Assembly: GCA_026119935.1 (NCBI GenBank)
Contig: JALRMH010000014.1
Location: 682,001 to 746,000, forward strand
Reading direction: 5' to 3'
Length of the DNA: 64,000 nt
From: Endothia cerciana
Lineage: Eukaryota; Ascomycota; Sordariomycetes; Diaporthales; Cryphonectriaceae
Made by a program: the position numbers and the translations under genes. The notes below the pieces were generated by a model. It was not told the DNA's origin and made no database searches. It was given only the letters and a program-made list of their open reading frames with translations. Shown one piece after another: positions 11,401 through 24,267 of the stretch (position 1 is its first letter; the number at the start of each line of letters is the position of its first letter).

Positions 11401-14400
11401 CGCCATCTGGAGGGGCATCTCCCAAAAGCTCTGGTCTCGGGCGCTGCTACTACCATAGTATGTGGGCTATGTCATGGAGGGGCAGGAGACACATTGAAGA
11501 CGAAAGACATGCATGACTGGACGAGCAGCCACCCTCAGCGCTTTCCAGCATTTTTGTTGCGAATTCGGCTCCAGCTTCACAAAGAAACCTGGTAGAGGGG
11601 AGAGCCGCGGCATCCGGGTTCGAAGCTGTCCGTAGCGGAACACACCGACAGTATGAGCAATTGGGAACGGCAAACTGGGCCGTCCCCAACTCCGAGCTCG
11701 TTAGATGCGACATTTGACCCCTTTCGGTTCCGGCAGGTCGTCCAATCTCAAGCTGGCCGGAGCTGCCCCTCCATCTATCTGAGGTTGATGATGTTCGATG
11801 CGGCGCGATAAGCCACCCACAGAGCTTCTTTCCCTCGACCCTCGACCCCTCCATATGCCCCTCCATGGCGAGGGCGACATGCGCGAGGAGCCCGATCTGC
11901 TTGCTGATCCGTGCTGGCCTACAAGCATGGGTGCGGCCCACCATGCCGCTCACCGACCCCCCTGTTCAACTAACCCTCCCAGTGTACCTCCGATCAGGGT
12001 CAGGTGTGTGCGACTGGTAGTATCGTATCCACACGGTGCCCAGAGGGTGGACCACTTGGGCAATCCCTCGACTCGCAAAGTCACTATCGGCGGCCAGGAT
12101 CGTGACTTGGGACCTCGCAGCAGCAAGCAACCTGTCGACTGGCGGAGGTCTGCCCTTCCCCCCAGGTATTCCCGTTAGCGCGCCCTCGTCCAAGGCCTGG
12201 GGACCAAGGGGCGTCCCTTGTGAGTCTTTTGCACAGCCTCTCAATACGATGATGTTTCCCAAAGCCGTCAGATCTCCGATGTGTGGACGGCAATGCAATG
12301 TCCATCACCATCAAGTTTCAGAGATGGCGTTACCTCATGACGCGAACCTCAGCGCCCTGTCAGATTGGGTATCATTAGGGTCTTTAGCTAGTCTATTTGA
12401 CGAGGGAGGCGAAGGGATGCCTGATTGATTAATATAGCGAGCATTTGTCAGCTTTTATGGCCCAGGTATGATTCGCCTCGGGCCTGCACAGGCATCGTCC
12501 TCCGTAAATCAGGCCATTCCACGACGCCTACCTGGTCGGCCCAAGGAAGCATCTGGGGGGTAGATGTCAAACTAGCAAGGCGGACTCGCCAGGCCGGTTA
12601 CAGTCGTCGGCGGCAGGCTTTCAGGCTACAATCAGCATCTGCGAGCATCACGTTGCAGGCACACAGACAACTCAGATTGACGGGCCGGTCTCAACTAGAC
12701 GACCAAGCTGTCATGTCCTGCCTTGCCTTGCAACAATGCGGCCTGCAGCGGCTTACCTCCGTCCGAGCATGGCATTGCGACGTCCTAATTTGAACCTGCC
12801 ACGCCTGGCACGGCGAACACATGGGATTTCAGCAATGCCTATCTCTGGTTCCGACCATCTTGTGCGGTATTATGGACCACCAGGACAGCAAATAACCCCC
12901 TGAGGGGTCTCAATGCTACCAAATATCTGGCTTTGTGAGCTAATGGCTGTGAATGGGTAGGTATCATCGCAGACCGACTCCCCATGCATGCCGTGCCACG
13001 CCATGCCACCAGGAAACTAAATGAGGGCGGGACGGATGGTCAAGTGCGCCGCTATGAAGCATGAAGCCGTCGCAGCGGTACAATGGCCTCACGACTGTAT
13101 GCAAGCCACTCTAGCGATGCCGCCAGGGCTTGACAAGGTAATCCGTCAGGACCTCCCGCTCTATCCGTGCACAAGACACCCGCATATATCACAGGTGGTT
13201 CAGCACCGTCACCGGTTGGGGTTGGACTGTCTGGCTGTCTATACCACCAGGGCAGTCTCTCGGACCCGGTAACACGAATCCGCGCTCCCCTTCTGTGAAG
13301 GTGACTCCGAACTGGAGAGAAGCTCTCTGGGTTCCGGCTGAGCCAGACAGGCGGATGCTTGTATCTCGCCGCCCCAAGCATCCTCACGGCCCACTTCGTT
13401 CGCGGCAAAGCTTCGGCCCTCCAGCGAGCCTCTACGAGTGACAGCGCATACATGCTTTTGGCCGACACGTTTTCTCTGCTACAGCACCTCGCCCTGGGGC
13501 GCGAGACCTACTGTACCTACTCGCTTTCGGCACCCTGCAGCAAGCCAGCTTAGCCTGTCCAAGGGTGCAGTCGATGAACTGGTGGTGGTGGTGGTGACAT
13601 CCCAATCGCCAGGAGGCGTCGCCCAGCCGGCCTCTCCTGTACTCAGGAACCCGGCCCTTGTCGATGTATCACTTTTTTGGAGAACCCAATTGGATCTCGC
13701 GCCCGTCGAATGGCATCTCGCCAATTGCCTGCATACTTGGTCGGGTATGCCCAGTTATCCGGTCGCCTTCCCCCCCCCCCCCCCTTAAGTCTGTCCATCT
13801 CCACGAACCCATCTCCATTCCCTCCCCCCCCCCCCTGGCGGACCCCAACGGCTTCGTTTTCGCCTCCAACCGAGGCAAGGAACATCGTGTGATCTCAGGA
13901 TGGAGAATCCCTGCGGGCTTTCCAGGGCACCAAAGACCCCTCGTTCCCTGTCTTCCCCAGAAGTTCCATACCCGCAGTCACCCCGAAGAGCGCTACTACC
14001 AGCTGACGCTGGTCACCGGATCCCTTTCGAAAATGATCTTCCTTCCGCTCTCCTATAACTTGGTGTCAGGTCTATGGCCAAGGGCAGACAGAGAAGACTG
14101 CCCTCTATTGCGCAAGGCTAGAAATCTGCGCAGAGTTTCGTGTTCGGGATTGACCTCGATGTCAGCTGCATCGGGGCGAGACGAGAGCATCACAGCTTTC
14201 CACGGAGGGGGCCGTGGCCGTTCTTGCGGTCCGTGATGCCCTGGCCTGAATACCCGTAGTTGTTCCTCTGCATCTGATCCGGCACTATATAATGTAGGAC
14301 ACTCGACTAGAAGTCACTACGGCTGCCAACTAAGGCCGCCAACGCACACGAACCCCCAAGGTCTAGCAGTCGCCGAGATGTCCTGAACGTTGCGTCGAAC

Positions 14401-17400
14401 GAGGTGCCTACCGAACTGGAGGTTCCTCTGGCGTCCGTCATCTGTCTCGTTTGTCAGTGATTACACAAGGCATAAAGGAGTATAGCCTTGGACTGACTCA
14501 AGGATGTCGCATCCCCCGATGACCAAAGGGGTGGGCTGAACATCATCTCGAGGCAGGAAGGCAGATCGACATTGGACTGTTTCCAAAATTCCTATCCGTC
14601 CGATCCGACTTACAGCAACTACCGACGCTAGACTGCAGTTCATAGTAACCTATATTCCGGCAGGAAGAGGTCATCGCTTGTCAAGGTACCGACATGTGTG
14701 TGAGTGCATCAGCACGCCTGGTGCTGCCGCTGCCTGTACACCCCACCCCGTACCGAAGAAGCCCCTTCCTATGTCCGCTGAACCGGCACGCAAGAGCCCC
14801 GGCCCACGAGGTCAAGTTGAGAGGGTTTGTGTCAGCTGCCTTTCCGCTAAGCTTTCCCCCGGATCTCGGCGGTGCTGCGGAGGAATCAAGGCCCTCAGTA
14901 AAATTTCCGGGCGCGGGGAGGCTTCTACATATACCCTCCATCAGAACAGTAGTCTCGGTGGAACTCAATATCTTGTGCCGACGACCCACCTTTGCCGCTA
15001 TAGCGATCTGCGAGACTGGTGTCGTCGATTAAGTTGTCTACATGAAAAGGCTTCAACAAGGTCTGCCTGTCGGTACGATGCCTCATGTGATGGTTCCAAG
15101 CGGTCATAATCCTGAAGGATTGACTCGACATGTCTAGATACCCGGGCGGGAGGCTGGTGCAGCCGCGACAACATCTTATGCCCGAGAACGAAGGTGGCAG
15201 CAGCGCGCAGAGCCGCCTGGGAATATCTGGATCTCTGTGTGCGAGCCCACAGTCTTACTTCATGCAGCCGTGATCGTCTCTCCTCTGCCAACCTCGTGGG
15301 GCTCCCGAACAGGGTCGTCTTCCTCCAAAATAAGTCTTGGGCACGTAGTAGTGCGTTCTCCGATACTGTGTCCGCGGGAGAAGAAAGGCCCGGCTGGGTT
15401 TGCTAGCTTGCCTCGCGTCGTCTCGCCTCCGTGGGGAGACGGCCTGCAGTGTGGGCCTGGACGGCTTCGCTGCCTCGTGGTACGCCAAGTGACGATATGT
15501 CCTGGCCTACTCGTCCCGCGTGCGAGCGGTGACCTTTACGGCTCGGCTTCGGCTCCACCTTGTCCCGTGCCCTCAGGGGCTGAGCAATTTGGGCACCAGT
15601 AACTTTTGTCCATGGCGGACCCGGCTATCCGGTAACTTGCCCGGGGTGCAAATTTGCCAGATGAAAGTGGTACATGCCCAGGCGGTGACCGGTTTTCAAT
15701 GAGACATCCGGGACATTCAACCATCAAAGGACGCCCACTTTGGCCACGGTACTTCAAATGTATTCCCATTGGCCATGCCGCGTCCGACGACGTGAAGGGT
15801 TCACAGAAGACCCTTGGACTTTTGCAGGGGACCTAGTGATCCCTTAGAAACGTGCTGCTGCAGAGCCTAGCTACTGCAAAGGCGCCGGCTCGGCATCGTG
15901 AGGACCGCCACATCACGCTACCTTTACCCCCAAAGAGAATCGATCAATTGCTGTTGCACTACCGCGCCACCTCCAGGACGAGAACGATAGGCCGACAGGA
16001 GCATTCGTTCTCTTGGATGCCTGGCCTGGCGCCCAGATTGCAAGCCTTCATGCAAGCACGGTGGCGCTGGCCCAGCTTTGCGGTTTGCAAGACGGGACGG
16101 GGCCAACGACTGGTGGTAGACAGAACAAAGAAAAAACCTTTCCCATCTGGGCGGTGATCTTCAGCGCCGGTGATGGCACAGACGGCGTCAGCAACGTAAC
16201 GTCGCTTGGGTTGCAAGGTAGGCGGCGGCGGCAGTGATCCTAGTGCTTCTCTGAGGACTTCCAAGATCATCATGCTGCAGAGCAGCAGAGCCAATCTCGA
16301 GGACCAGATCGTCCAAGTGTTTGGAAGGGCCAACGCACCTATGCCCGGGCAAGCATATTAAAGCAGACGAGGGAGCAGCAGCAGCCTCTTCTCGAGGCTG
16401 CTGTCCTCCATGGGTTGCCATATAAGGCAAAGGCAGAGGTCAGTTGCAAACGGATGGTGGGTTGTCCCACCACATCCTCGATATCCACACCATCTTCCCC
16501 ACAATGTTGGGGCAACCCTGCCGCCGGATGAACTTTCAACGGTGCTGCAGGGCCAGTTGACCTTTCGGGACCTTGTACGTCATTGGCACTGGCCATCAAC
16601 GAACCCTAGCGTCACGATGCCCGTGGGTGTCGTTGAACGATGTCACTAACGGCTGTGAAGAGTGTGAGCAGGAAGCCCTATGATTGCATTGCTCGCCGCC
16701 CTGTGAGCAATTGAACCTCGTCAGGTCGCATTGACGACTTGCAAAAGGGAGTATCGAGTCGTGCGCCGAGCCCGGTTCTTGGTGATAGCATAGCAGCGCG
16801 CCCAGCCACGTCTGCACACCCATTCGCCTGCTGCAGCAGCACGTACAAGGTACGTACAGTAGGGGGACCTCGAGAGCAATACCCCATCGCCCGACGCCAA
16901 TTCACATTTTCACACAGGCGATCTGCGGCGAGACTGGCCTATAATTACTGACCTGTTCACACCCAACCTGCACGCGCCGGCAGCCGGTCAGCAGGGACCG
17001 TGTGGTATCGGACTGGGCGAGTGCAGTCCATGTCAGTTCAGTCCTCTAGTGCTGCACGCTCCTGCACAGGGCCAATCTGGTCCTGCCTGTCCGGTGAGAG
17101 TGAACAGCAAAAGGGAATCACACACATACATACATGCCCTAACATACTTGTCTATAGCCAAATGACGTTCAGTTTGGACATGCATTGACCACCGGTCACT
17201 GTCCACTGTCCGTCGCGGGTTGCACTCGCACACCATACGTCTACGCCCGAGAGACACCCAGGCTGTCGGGTGATTGGCTGAACAAGCAATTTGGCCTCGG
17301 ACGATCTTCTCGCGGCCCAGGTCTCTATAGCATGCTTCTATACTACAGTATGCGCCCATCTGTCATAGTTTTCCTCTGCAGATACCGTGTGGGTCATGAC

Positions 17401-19555
17401 GGCGGTGGTGGCGAGATGCTGCATTTCTTGCATGGTGGGATTTTTTGAAATTTTTTTTTTCTTTTTTCCCCCCACCAAGACCAGTGGCTTTCTCATAGAA
17501 ATCTCTGCGGACTGCTGTATATGATAGCCGAAGATGGGTTTGGCAACCTTCGCCCTCATCCGATGTTCCAGGGCCGGTCAGCCACGATTAGAGGCACACG
17601 AGGCTGGGTCGCGGGTGCCAGAATACTCCTTTTTACCCACACTCTCTTGAAATAAAAAAAACAATGATAATAGTAATATTAGCCCAGTTTTTTTGTTTAA
17701 AAAAAAAAAAAAAGAGGGGGGGGGGGGCTCGGAGTGCCGCGTTGAACCCCTCCCAAGCACTTGACAGCGAGCTTGAAACTTGACTGAAAGGCTGTGGGCC
17801 AAGATGTAGAGAAGCGACGTCCAAGACCCTCTGTGAAGCGAGAGTCCAAAAGGTACTCGGGACGTACCTTGACGCTCGAGTGCTGCGTGTACATGGGAAG
17901 ACGGTGAGGGCGATGAAGGTAGAAGGCTAAGTGCGTAGGTCTCTTCCACGTACGCATTCTATGCTATATAATTACTAACAGCTTCCGGCTCAACATCATA
18001 CAGGCAATCCAATCACTCGTGTGCGGATGGGTGGACATTTGTTTAGTCTCCGGGACGGTCAAGAAATTTGTGATCATTGCAGTAAAAGTATCGCCGCTCA
18101 CGGATAGGATATCTCCTACGATCGTCGTCATCCGACCGTCGGGCAGATACTTCCACCGAATTGTCTAGGTAGAGTCGGTATCAAAAGCCGCAGCTCTAGA
18201 CACTCGTCGACACTTGAAGCGGCTCATTATTGCCCGGATATCTTTCTATCTCATCAGCTGCTTCATGATCCTTTATCAGCAGGAGCGTAAAGGTGATCGG
18301 ATTCGCCCCCCCCCCCCCCACCTCTAAACGGTATGCATGACTAGGAATTCCAACGTATAGAGACCAACAGAGCATCACCTATACCATCTCTGCATCGACC
18401 ATTCCGAGTTCGTGTCCAGTGATTCCAAAACTTCTAGGTGAACGTTGACAGCTGGAGACATTTCTGTAGCGTGTGGTTGTGCAAAGCTTCAGTGATCACT
18501 TTTCTGCCCCATGGCCCGGTGAGGTCTGGTCAAAGGGCTAACATAAGGAGGTTTACTGTAGCTTCTGATGTCCTACTTGATCATTCAGCACCGTCACACT
18601 TAGGATCATACCATCGCCAGGGCTTCACCTCGTCCCTAGCCCCATTTTGTGGACCAAAAGCCATTCGTATCGTGCCGTTGGCACTGGGCGTTCGTTCTGC
18701 ACAGAAAGCTGAGACACTGAAAACCTACGACATAGACTTGAACAGTCTGAGTCTGGTCACGAGATGCCTCATTTATGGTACGTTTCCCTCTCGGAAGGGT
18801 CTGGATCGGTCCTCCGCTACTCGACACCTAGATACTTGACCTAAAACTGCATTGCGGTGTTTCCTATGGCACGCTGAATGCTACTCTGGACTTGGCTGCA
18901 GATCATAGTTCTCATATTGATGGAAGTCCTCAACAAGTCATTTGAATGGCCAGGTTTCTTCTGTCACTTAACACAAGGATCTGCTCTGAGCCGGGGAGAT
19001 AAGGTGAAGCTAGTGAAAGACGGTATGAACAAGCTCATTGACAATCTGGCCCACAAAATCTGATGAATGAATTCATTCACACCTGGGCAGGTTGCTAGGT
19101 GAATTGGAAGAGTCTGACAGCTTTATAACGGCGCAGCTCACAACCCAATTCTCTCTTCCTTTTAGTTCCCAAACCAAGATAGACTTGAAATTTCGATGTC
19201 TCCTCTGTACGCTCGACTTACTGCCGTCACTACAACCTACTAGCCTCAAGGGCCACAGCACACGTCGAGAGAGACAACCAGAGATTCATCTTAGCACCTG
19301 GGCACCTCCTTGTCTAGCATCCCCCAAACTAGCTTCTATTTCCTCCTTCCCCAGCACCTAAAAGAAAACCCACTACCGAGGTAAGCAGTCTTCACCAATA
19401 CTTTGCTGTTCAGTCTGTATCACATCTGTCTTTTCTTATTCAATCATCCCTACTACACCCCTTCTTTGCTTCCGATATGCCGGTCAGAGACTCTGAAGGC
19501 ACCTGGCTGACCAATCACTTTGGATAGATCAAAGAACCAAATAGGACCTGCCAAA

Positions 19556-20340
19556 ATGAAGCACGTCAAGTTCATCAGCCTGCTCTTGCTGAGCAGCCTT
19601 GCCCTCCTGCCCTTTTCTGTCCTGACCAACCCCCTCACCACAGGCATCAACCTCGTCGAAGATGGCTCAATGGACCTCACCACCATCAATGCTGATCGCA
19701 TTGACTACTCCGATCCCATCCAAGTCTTCTCCCACATTCTAAAGAAGCGATCCTTCGATCAGATCCTCGTCAAGTATGGCCTTAGGTGCAAGGACGGCTT
19801 GGCGAACAGCAAGACGCCGTTTCCCGCAATTGGCGGTGATGTATGGAAGCAAGACGGGATACAGAGGCAGTGCGCCACGCTCTTCGACTGCGATGGCCTC
19901 ATGGGGGGAACCAAGATCGTCAAGCAGACCAGGCAGAACACCAGGCCACAGGCACGGAGTGGTTGGGACTGGTGCAACGCGAACTGCTACTGCAACGTCA
20001 TCGAGTGAGTGCTTCCCCGGGCAGGTCGTTGACCTCTTTGCTTTACACACTGGGCCCGTGAGGATGGGCTGGAAGCACACGTTCCCTCTTGCGATTTATG
20101 GCCCGATATACATGTCTTGTATTTTTTCATTTTCTAAAGGCTGACTTTCAATTGGCGAGTAGCGAGCCAGTGAGGCACTATCACTATAACTTCGGCTGCG
20201 TCAACGGACAGGGATCGGGCTGGGTGCAAGGAGCAGTCGGATCTACCTGGGGAATCACCAAGCGCGATGAAGACTTTCCCATCGACATTGGTGATGGCTT
20301 CAAGATGTCGGTGTCTCTCGGTCCAGTCCGGAAGCAGTGA
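19556..20340 (+). CDS. small Cys-rich secreted protein with Kex2-like propeptide site
   Basis: 209-aa product from join(19556..20004, 20160..20340). The N-terminus has a classic signal peptide (MKHVKF, a Leu/Ser-rich hydrophobic core, cleavage near TNPLT at about residue 25). A hydrophilic pro-segment follows, then a dibasic Lys-Lys-Arg near residues 63-65 that suits Kex2. The mature part would be about 144 aa with seven Cys, four of them in a DWCNANCYCN-type cluster and its flanks. The donor is GA|GTGAGT. The acceptor after GGCGAG follows a GCTGAC branch point only about 12 nt away; a second acceptor two bases on the far side of TAG (exon from 20163) also keeps frame and would replace Asp-Ser by Asp. 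ATG 19556 was chosen because it places the signal peptide at the N-terminus. I do not recognise the family. Size, Cys content and location beside transposon debris resemble fungal effectors (inference). The odd Cys number hints at an intermolecular bond or an imperfect model. Confidence 0.7.
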
Positions 20341-21241
20341 GGGGGGTCATACAGCCGAAGCATACCACGGCAGGGATGTGTTCAGACAAGAGCTCTCAAA
20401 CTCCTGTTCTCCTGGAGAAATTGACATGAGAATGGAATTCGTTGATTAAGAACAGCCTTTTCATTTCTGTTAATGAGACGATGATCAACCAGAGTTCCGC
20501 CAAAGGGATTCCAGGATGTTTGTCTGTGCAAACGGTGGTACGTTGTAGTGACCTGACTATTCGAGCTTTGTAGTTTCTCCAATTCCAGGCACTGCCACGC
20601 TGCGAGATCGTATGCTGTGATGAGACAACGACATGATAATAGTTGTTTTGATATCCTTTCGAAGAAACATACCCAGGGCCTGGCAAGTCTTATCTTTGTT
20701 AGGTTATTTGCAATGTTCGCTAGCCTCCATCGCCAGTTAAACATCTACGATTCTATTTAGACCTAGATAAGCAAAAGCTATGGTTGTAGGGATGGCAATC
20801 ACGACAAGAGAGCATTGTGAGGACTCAAGCATCATAAGGACACAGAACCAAATTTTAAGAAAAGCATGAAACTTTTGTTTCAGTTCTACAGGGTGAGCAC
20901 TGCGCCAATTTCATGGGCATTAATCCAGGTACAGACGGAACTCTGCGATAAAGTTCGAAAAGCAAGCTCGTTAAGTAGCGCAATAGAGCGCTAATATACT
21001 TAGGTAGGGCTAGAATACTGGAACCAGGCACAATTGAATGGCAGGAGATCACTTTATTTAGCTCAGTACTCTTGTAATTTCCGCTCAATCAGCAACTAAT
21101 TCCTTCAGCCACCCCCTCGGATGCATGCTGTAGTCTCGAAGTCTCTTGAGATTGTAGACGCATCGACAGAAAGCGCTTGATATCTAGGTACCGGCTTTGC
21201 TCGAGTCAGCCGCACATCTCGAAGAACAACACACTTCTTCC
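20341..21241. other. intergenic, AT-rich
   Basis: About 0.9 kb between the 3' ends of two convergent secreted-protein genes. No supported gene, and AT-richer than the flanks of the window. Confidence 0.55.
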
Positions 21242-22066
21242 TCACTGCTCCTTCTCATCCTTGGTAGAGGTGGTTATGCCAACCCATGCAATGTTCTCGC
21301 AGAACTTGTTGTTGTAATAGACATCAAAACCCCAAGCCATCTGTCGCGCGCTGTCATAGAAGTACCCAGAGGAGTTGCCGCACTGTGCCGATACATTGCT
21401 CAAGGCGTTGTACCAGTCTTGAGTGGCGTCGCAGTGGACGTCGATTCCAGCACTGTTTGTATTGAGGGTGTTAGATCTTGTGTTCAAATCTATCATGAAG
21501 CGGGTTCAAATCAAAGCAGAGGCTACTGTGGGATTGGAGAGAAAGAAGATGTAGGACAAATGGTTGAGGTTCAGTATATCGGAAAGGGGTCTCACCTGCA
21601 AGCCCATGTTCGGGCAGGACTGTACGGCAGAGCAGTGATGTCATCCTCGTAGACAGACACTAGTAACCAATATGTCAGTATACCTGGGTAGTATTTCGAT
21701 GTTCTGAGCAAAGAGTGCAACCGGCTACCAGATGTAGCTCACGAAAGGGGCGAAAGCATTCATCACAGCCTTTCCTTCGAATCAACACATTGAGGTGGGG
21801 GACAAATAATTTTCTTCTCTTCAAGACTTACTGCCACCGAAGTAGTTCGCGCCACCTGGGTTGAGCATATTCTCACAGCCACACCAATCCATCATCTTTG
21901 CCGTCGTGCTGATCAGGCCATCAGGTCTGGGAATGTATAGCTCGTTGCACTCGATGTGCATGTACGCAGGCAGGGTAGGTTGGGCCAGAGAGTTGCTGCT
22001 TATCTGGGCCTGACTGAAACCAAGGATGAGCAGGATCGAGGCGAGAAAGAAGGCGACTGAAGACAT
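21242..22066 (-). CDS. small Cys-rich secreted protein (four exons, one 27-nt microexon)
   Basis: 178-aa model from join(22066..21832, 21769..21743, 21659..21596, 21452..21242), total 537 nt in frame. The N-terminus is a clear signal peptide (MSSVAFFLASILLILGFSQA, cleavage before QISS). The mature protein has nine Cys, including WCGCEN near the end of exon 1 and SCDEC encoded by the microexon. The last exon is rich in Asn, Tyr and Trp and ends in a charged KDEKEQ tail. Donors are GTAAGT, GTGAGC and GTGAGA; all acceptors are AG. The microexon is supported because it alone keeps the phase between exons 1 and 3 while adding two Cys. A version that skips it also stays in frame, since it is nine codons. 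No family is recognised; the role is presumably extracellular and effector-like (inference). Confidence 0.65.
21743..21769 (-). other. 27-nt microexon
   Basis: Flanked by AAAG| acceptor context and a |GTGAGC donor. It encodes the end of SCDECFRPF with split codons at both ends. Being 27 nt it can be skipped without shifting frame, so two protein forms differing by nine residues and two Cys are possible. Confidence 0.5.
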
Positions 22067-24134
22067 CTTAAGTTCTATTGGTGAGTGTTGAACAACTGGG
22101 GACGAGGTGTTTATTGTTTGGTCCAATTGACAAAAGAGCGTCGTCTGTCTCGATACCGAGTAAAGCGTGATGGAATCGAAATTTTCTGCTAGAGTAATCA
22201 GGCAGGTTGGGAATGTTGGGTAGCTGAAGTGGATGTTAAATAGTAGTCTGGGCCAGCCCTTCACTGGAACCAATCGATTAAATACAAGTTTGATGGAAAT
22301 AGCCTGAAGCCCTTCACTGTCGTAATGAAGAAATGTGGACCACCTCATATCCTCGAAAGTGACGATTACCAAAGTAACTTTATTCATAACTCATTCACAA
22401 AGTGCAAAGTCTTCATACTTCGGGTGAACTGTTCACAAATTTGGACTCAAAGTTAGCAAAAGAAGGAATGACCTGCTATATTTTTTGGTTTGCAGCCCAC
22501 ATTCGCCTTCTGACATGATAGCTTCCAAGCACTACAGTCATCACCATAGGTGTTTTCTGAGTAATCAAATCCATTCTCGTACTCAAGAGAGAAGATAGTT
22601 GAATAGATATATCGCGGTGCTTGCTTCTTGCTCATAACAACGTCTGACTACCGCTATGGCCACGTTGCAGAAATCCACTGAAGAGCAGTGCACTGTTGCA
22701 TCTTCACATAAACGTTTGAGTGAGAGCTGAAACTTGTTAAATATCTATACAATGCAGATGATCCAAGATTTCCATTGAAATCTGCTGACATCAGCACACT
22801 AGGAAGAGATTTGTTTTGAGTAGCAGATAGACTACTGCCCGTTGGCCAAACAACTTGGCCGGCTGGAATGAATTGTTCGGCTTGCTCGGTCCAACAAATA
22901 AGTTCGTTTCAATTTCAGCAAATCTCGTTCTTGCTTATGTGAAGTCATATGGGCCTATTGAAGATGCGCAACCAGGTTATAGGATGGGTCTTGTTAACTC
23001 GTCGACACCAGAGTTATTCGCAGTCTCTCATAGTCACAGCTGTCATCTGTCTGACCAAAGGACTGCGTAAACTCCGAGTCCAATATCGCACTGTGAAAAT
23101 AGAGTACCAATATCATAGACTCTTCCGGAGACTGCTAATGACGGTTCCTTCTAAACACAAAAGGTCTTTATGTGTGTATCCCTTTGGCTTAGCGACAAAG
23201 AGCAAGCCTCAACTACACATACAATGTACCTTCTCGAAATCACACATGACAACAGGCTATTCCACGGCAGGCTGTGAATTTAAAGGTCCTCCAGACTCAC
23301 ACTTAGTCACTACAAGGTACGATTCAACGCATAATTGTTCAATCATGAAGTCTGCGCTTCTGCACAGCGAATTCTATTGCCATCTAAGCTCAAACGGCTC
23401 GTTGTTGGCCAACAGCAGTCACATTTCCAGAGTACCCATCGACTAATGATTTTTAGCCTACAGATGCCTGGACTTGGCAAAAATGACTATTGCTAGCACA
23501 GCCTCTCAGGTGCCCGCTCCCCTGCGCTCCTAGAGTTCCTCATTATGGAACACACTGAACATGAGCCCTCAAGCAGTGAATCAAGAGATGTATCAAATGG
23601 CCCCACTCCCTTCTTTCTTTTTATTTCCGAAGGTTCGGGTTGAATTAAGACGCTAACTAGGATGTTTATTAGTTTTCGCAATACTTGATGGATAGTAAGC
23701 CGCCAGGCTGGATTAACGATTTGTATTGAGTCGTCGGCCAAAAACATAATATGTACGAATATTGATATCGTCATACAAGCCCTTAATGTATGCCTGACAA
23801 GTGGCTATTCTCTACTGTCTTTGCTCCCTGGCTCACAGGTCCAACAAGATGTGCCATGCTCACCGCAGGGGCGAATTTAATGGAAAGTCTCGAGCGTTCG
23901 CTCTTATCGAAAGGAGGCCTACGACACATCAAGGTAACAAGAATTACATGGTTTGATTTGCTTATCATAGTACCAATGGAAAGGCTCGGCATTTGAGAAC
24001 GAGATTCGCACTTCTTTGGCGCCTCGGCGGGCTCGGCGCCATAGATCCATGGCGTACATGATCTTGCACAGCCTCGCTCCAGGCCTGGGCACGGATGGCT
24101 TGAATTCTCAAATTTTCTTACATTTCGTAAGATA
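22067..24134. other. AT-rich intergenic with one orphan Cys-rich exon
   Basis: About 2 kb between the secreted-protein gene and the left end of the transposon. Apart from the candidate exon at 22453-22635 I see no gene. Composition is AT-rich and resembles old, degraded sequence. Confidence 0.5.
22453..22635 (-). pseudogene. orphan Cys-rich exon or remnant
   Basis: A 60-codon frame ending in TAA whose second half has four Cys (DDC, LSC, VGC, FFC) spaced like the C-terminus of a small secreted protein. I found no signal-peptide exon with matching splice sites in the roughly 500 bp upstream on the minus strand. It may be the last exon of a decayed or mis-modelled effector-like gene, or chance. 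Confidence 0.25.
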
Positions 24135-24174
24135 AGTCTAAGCACCCCCATTCCGATCACCCCGGTCAGCCACA
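24135..24174 (+). repeat. left terminal inverted repeat
   Basis: 40 bp, identical to the reverse complement of 25920-25959. It begins directly after a TA dinucleotide. Confidence 0.95.
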
Positions 24175-24267
24175 CCGCTGTTTCAACACCCTCTATATAT
24201 TTTCAATTTTCTTCATCAGTTCTTTTCCTTCTATCTTAAATTTCTACTATAGATTAATTACAGTATA

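Larger units (their letters stand above)
6712..19555. other. 12.8-kb gene-free interval
   Basis: No frame in this stretch shows a recognisable protein family, a coherent splice model or a conserved motif. The first about 10 kb is GC-rich, so long chance frames appear on all strands. It carries the hexamer array at 6733-6809, poly-G/C tracts (about 7166-7176, 13770-13786, 13825-13836, 18307-18319), a TACCGTGG triplet repeat (7886-7909), a CTGG array (8421-8464), and A/T and G runs at 17440-17475 and 17690-17730. Apart from the A/T tracts I see no strong AT-richness or RIP-like decay, and no transposon ends. It may hold a long non-coding transcript or an extended regulatory region for the zinc-finger gene, but nothing in the sequence proves either. 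Confidence 0.5.

Noticed and set aside
11089..11595. 168-codon plus-strand frame
   Set aside because: No domain, signal peptide or splice context; typical of random GC-rich sequence.
18438..19063. Short plus-strand frames ahead of the first secreted protein
   Set aside because: No ATG-supported coding features, motifs or splice signals.
23783..24175. Minus-strand frame starting WLTGVIGMGVLRL
   Set aside because: The start is translation of the transposon's inverted repeat and the rest is non-coding flank.
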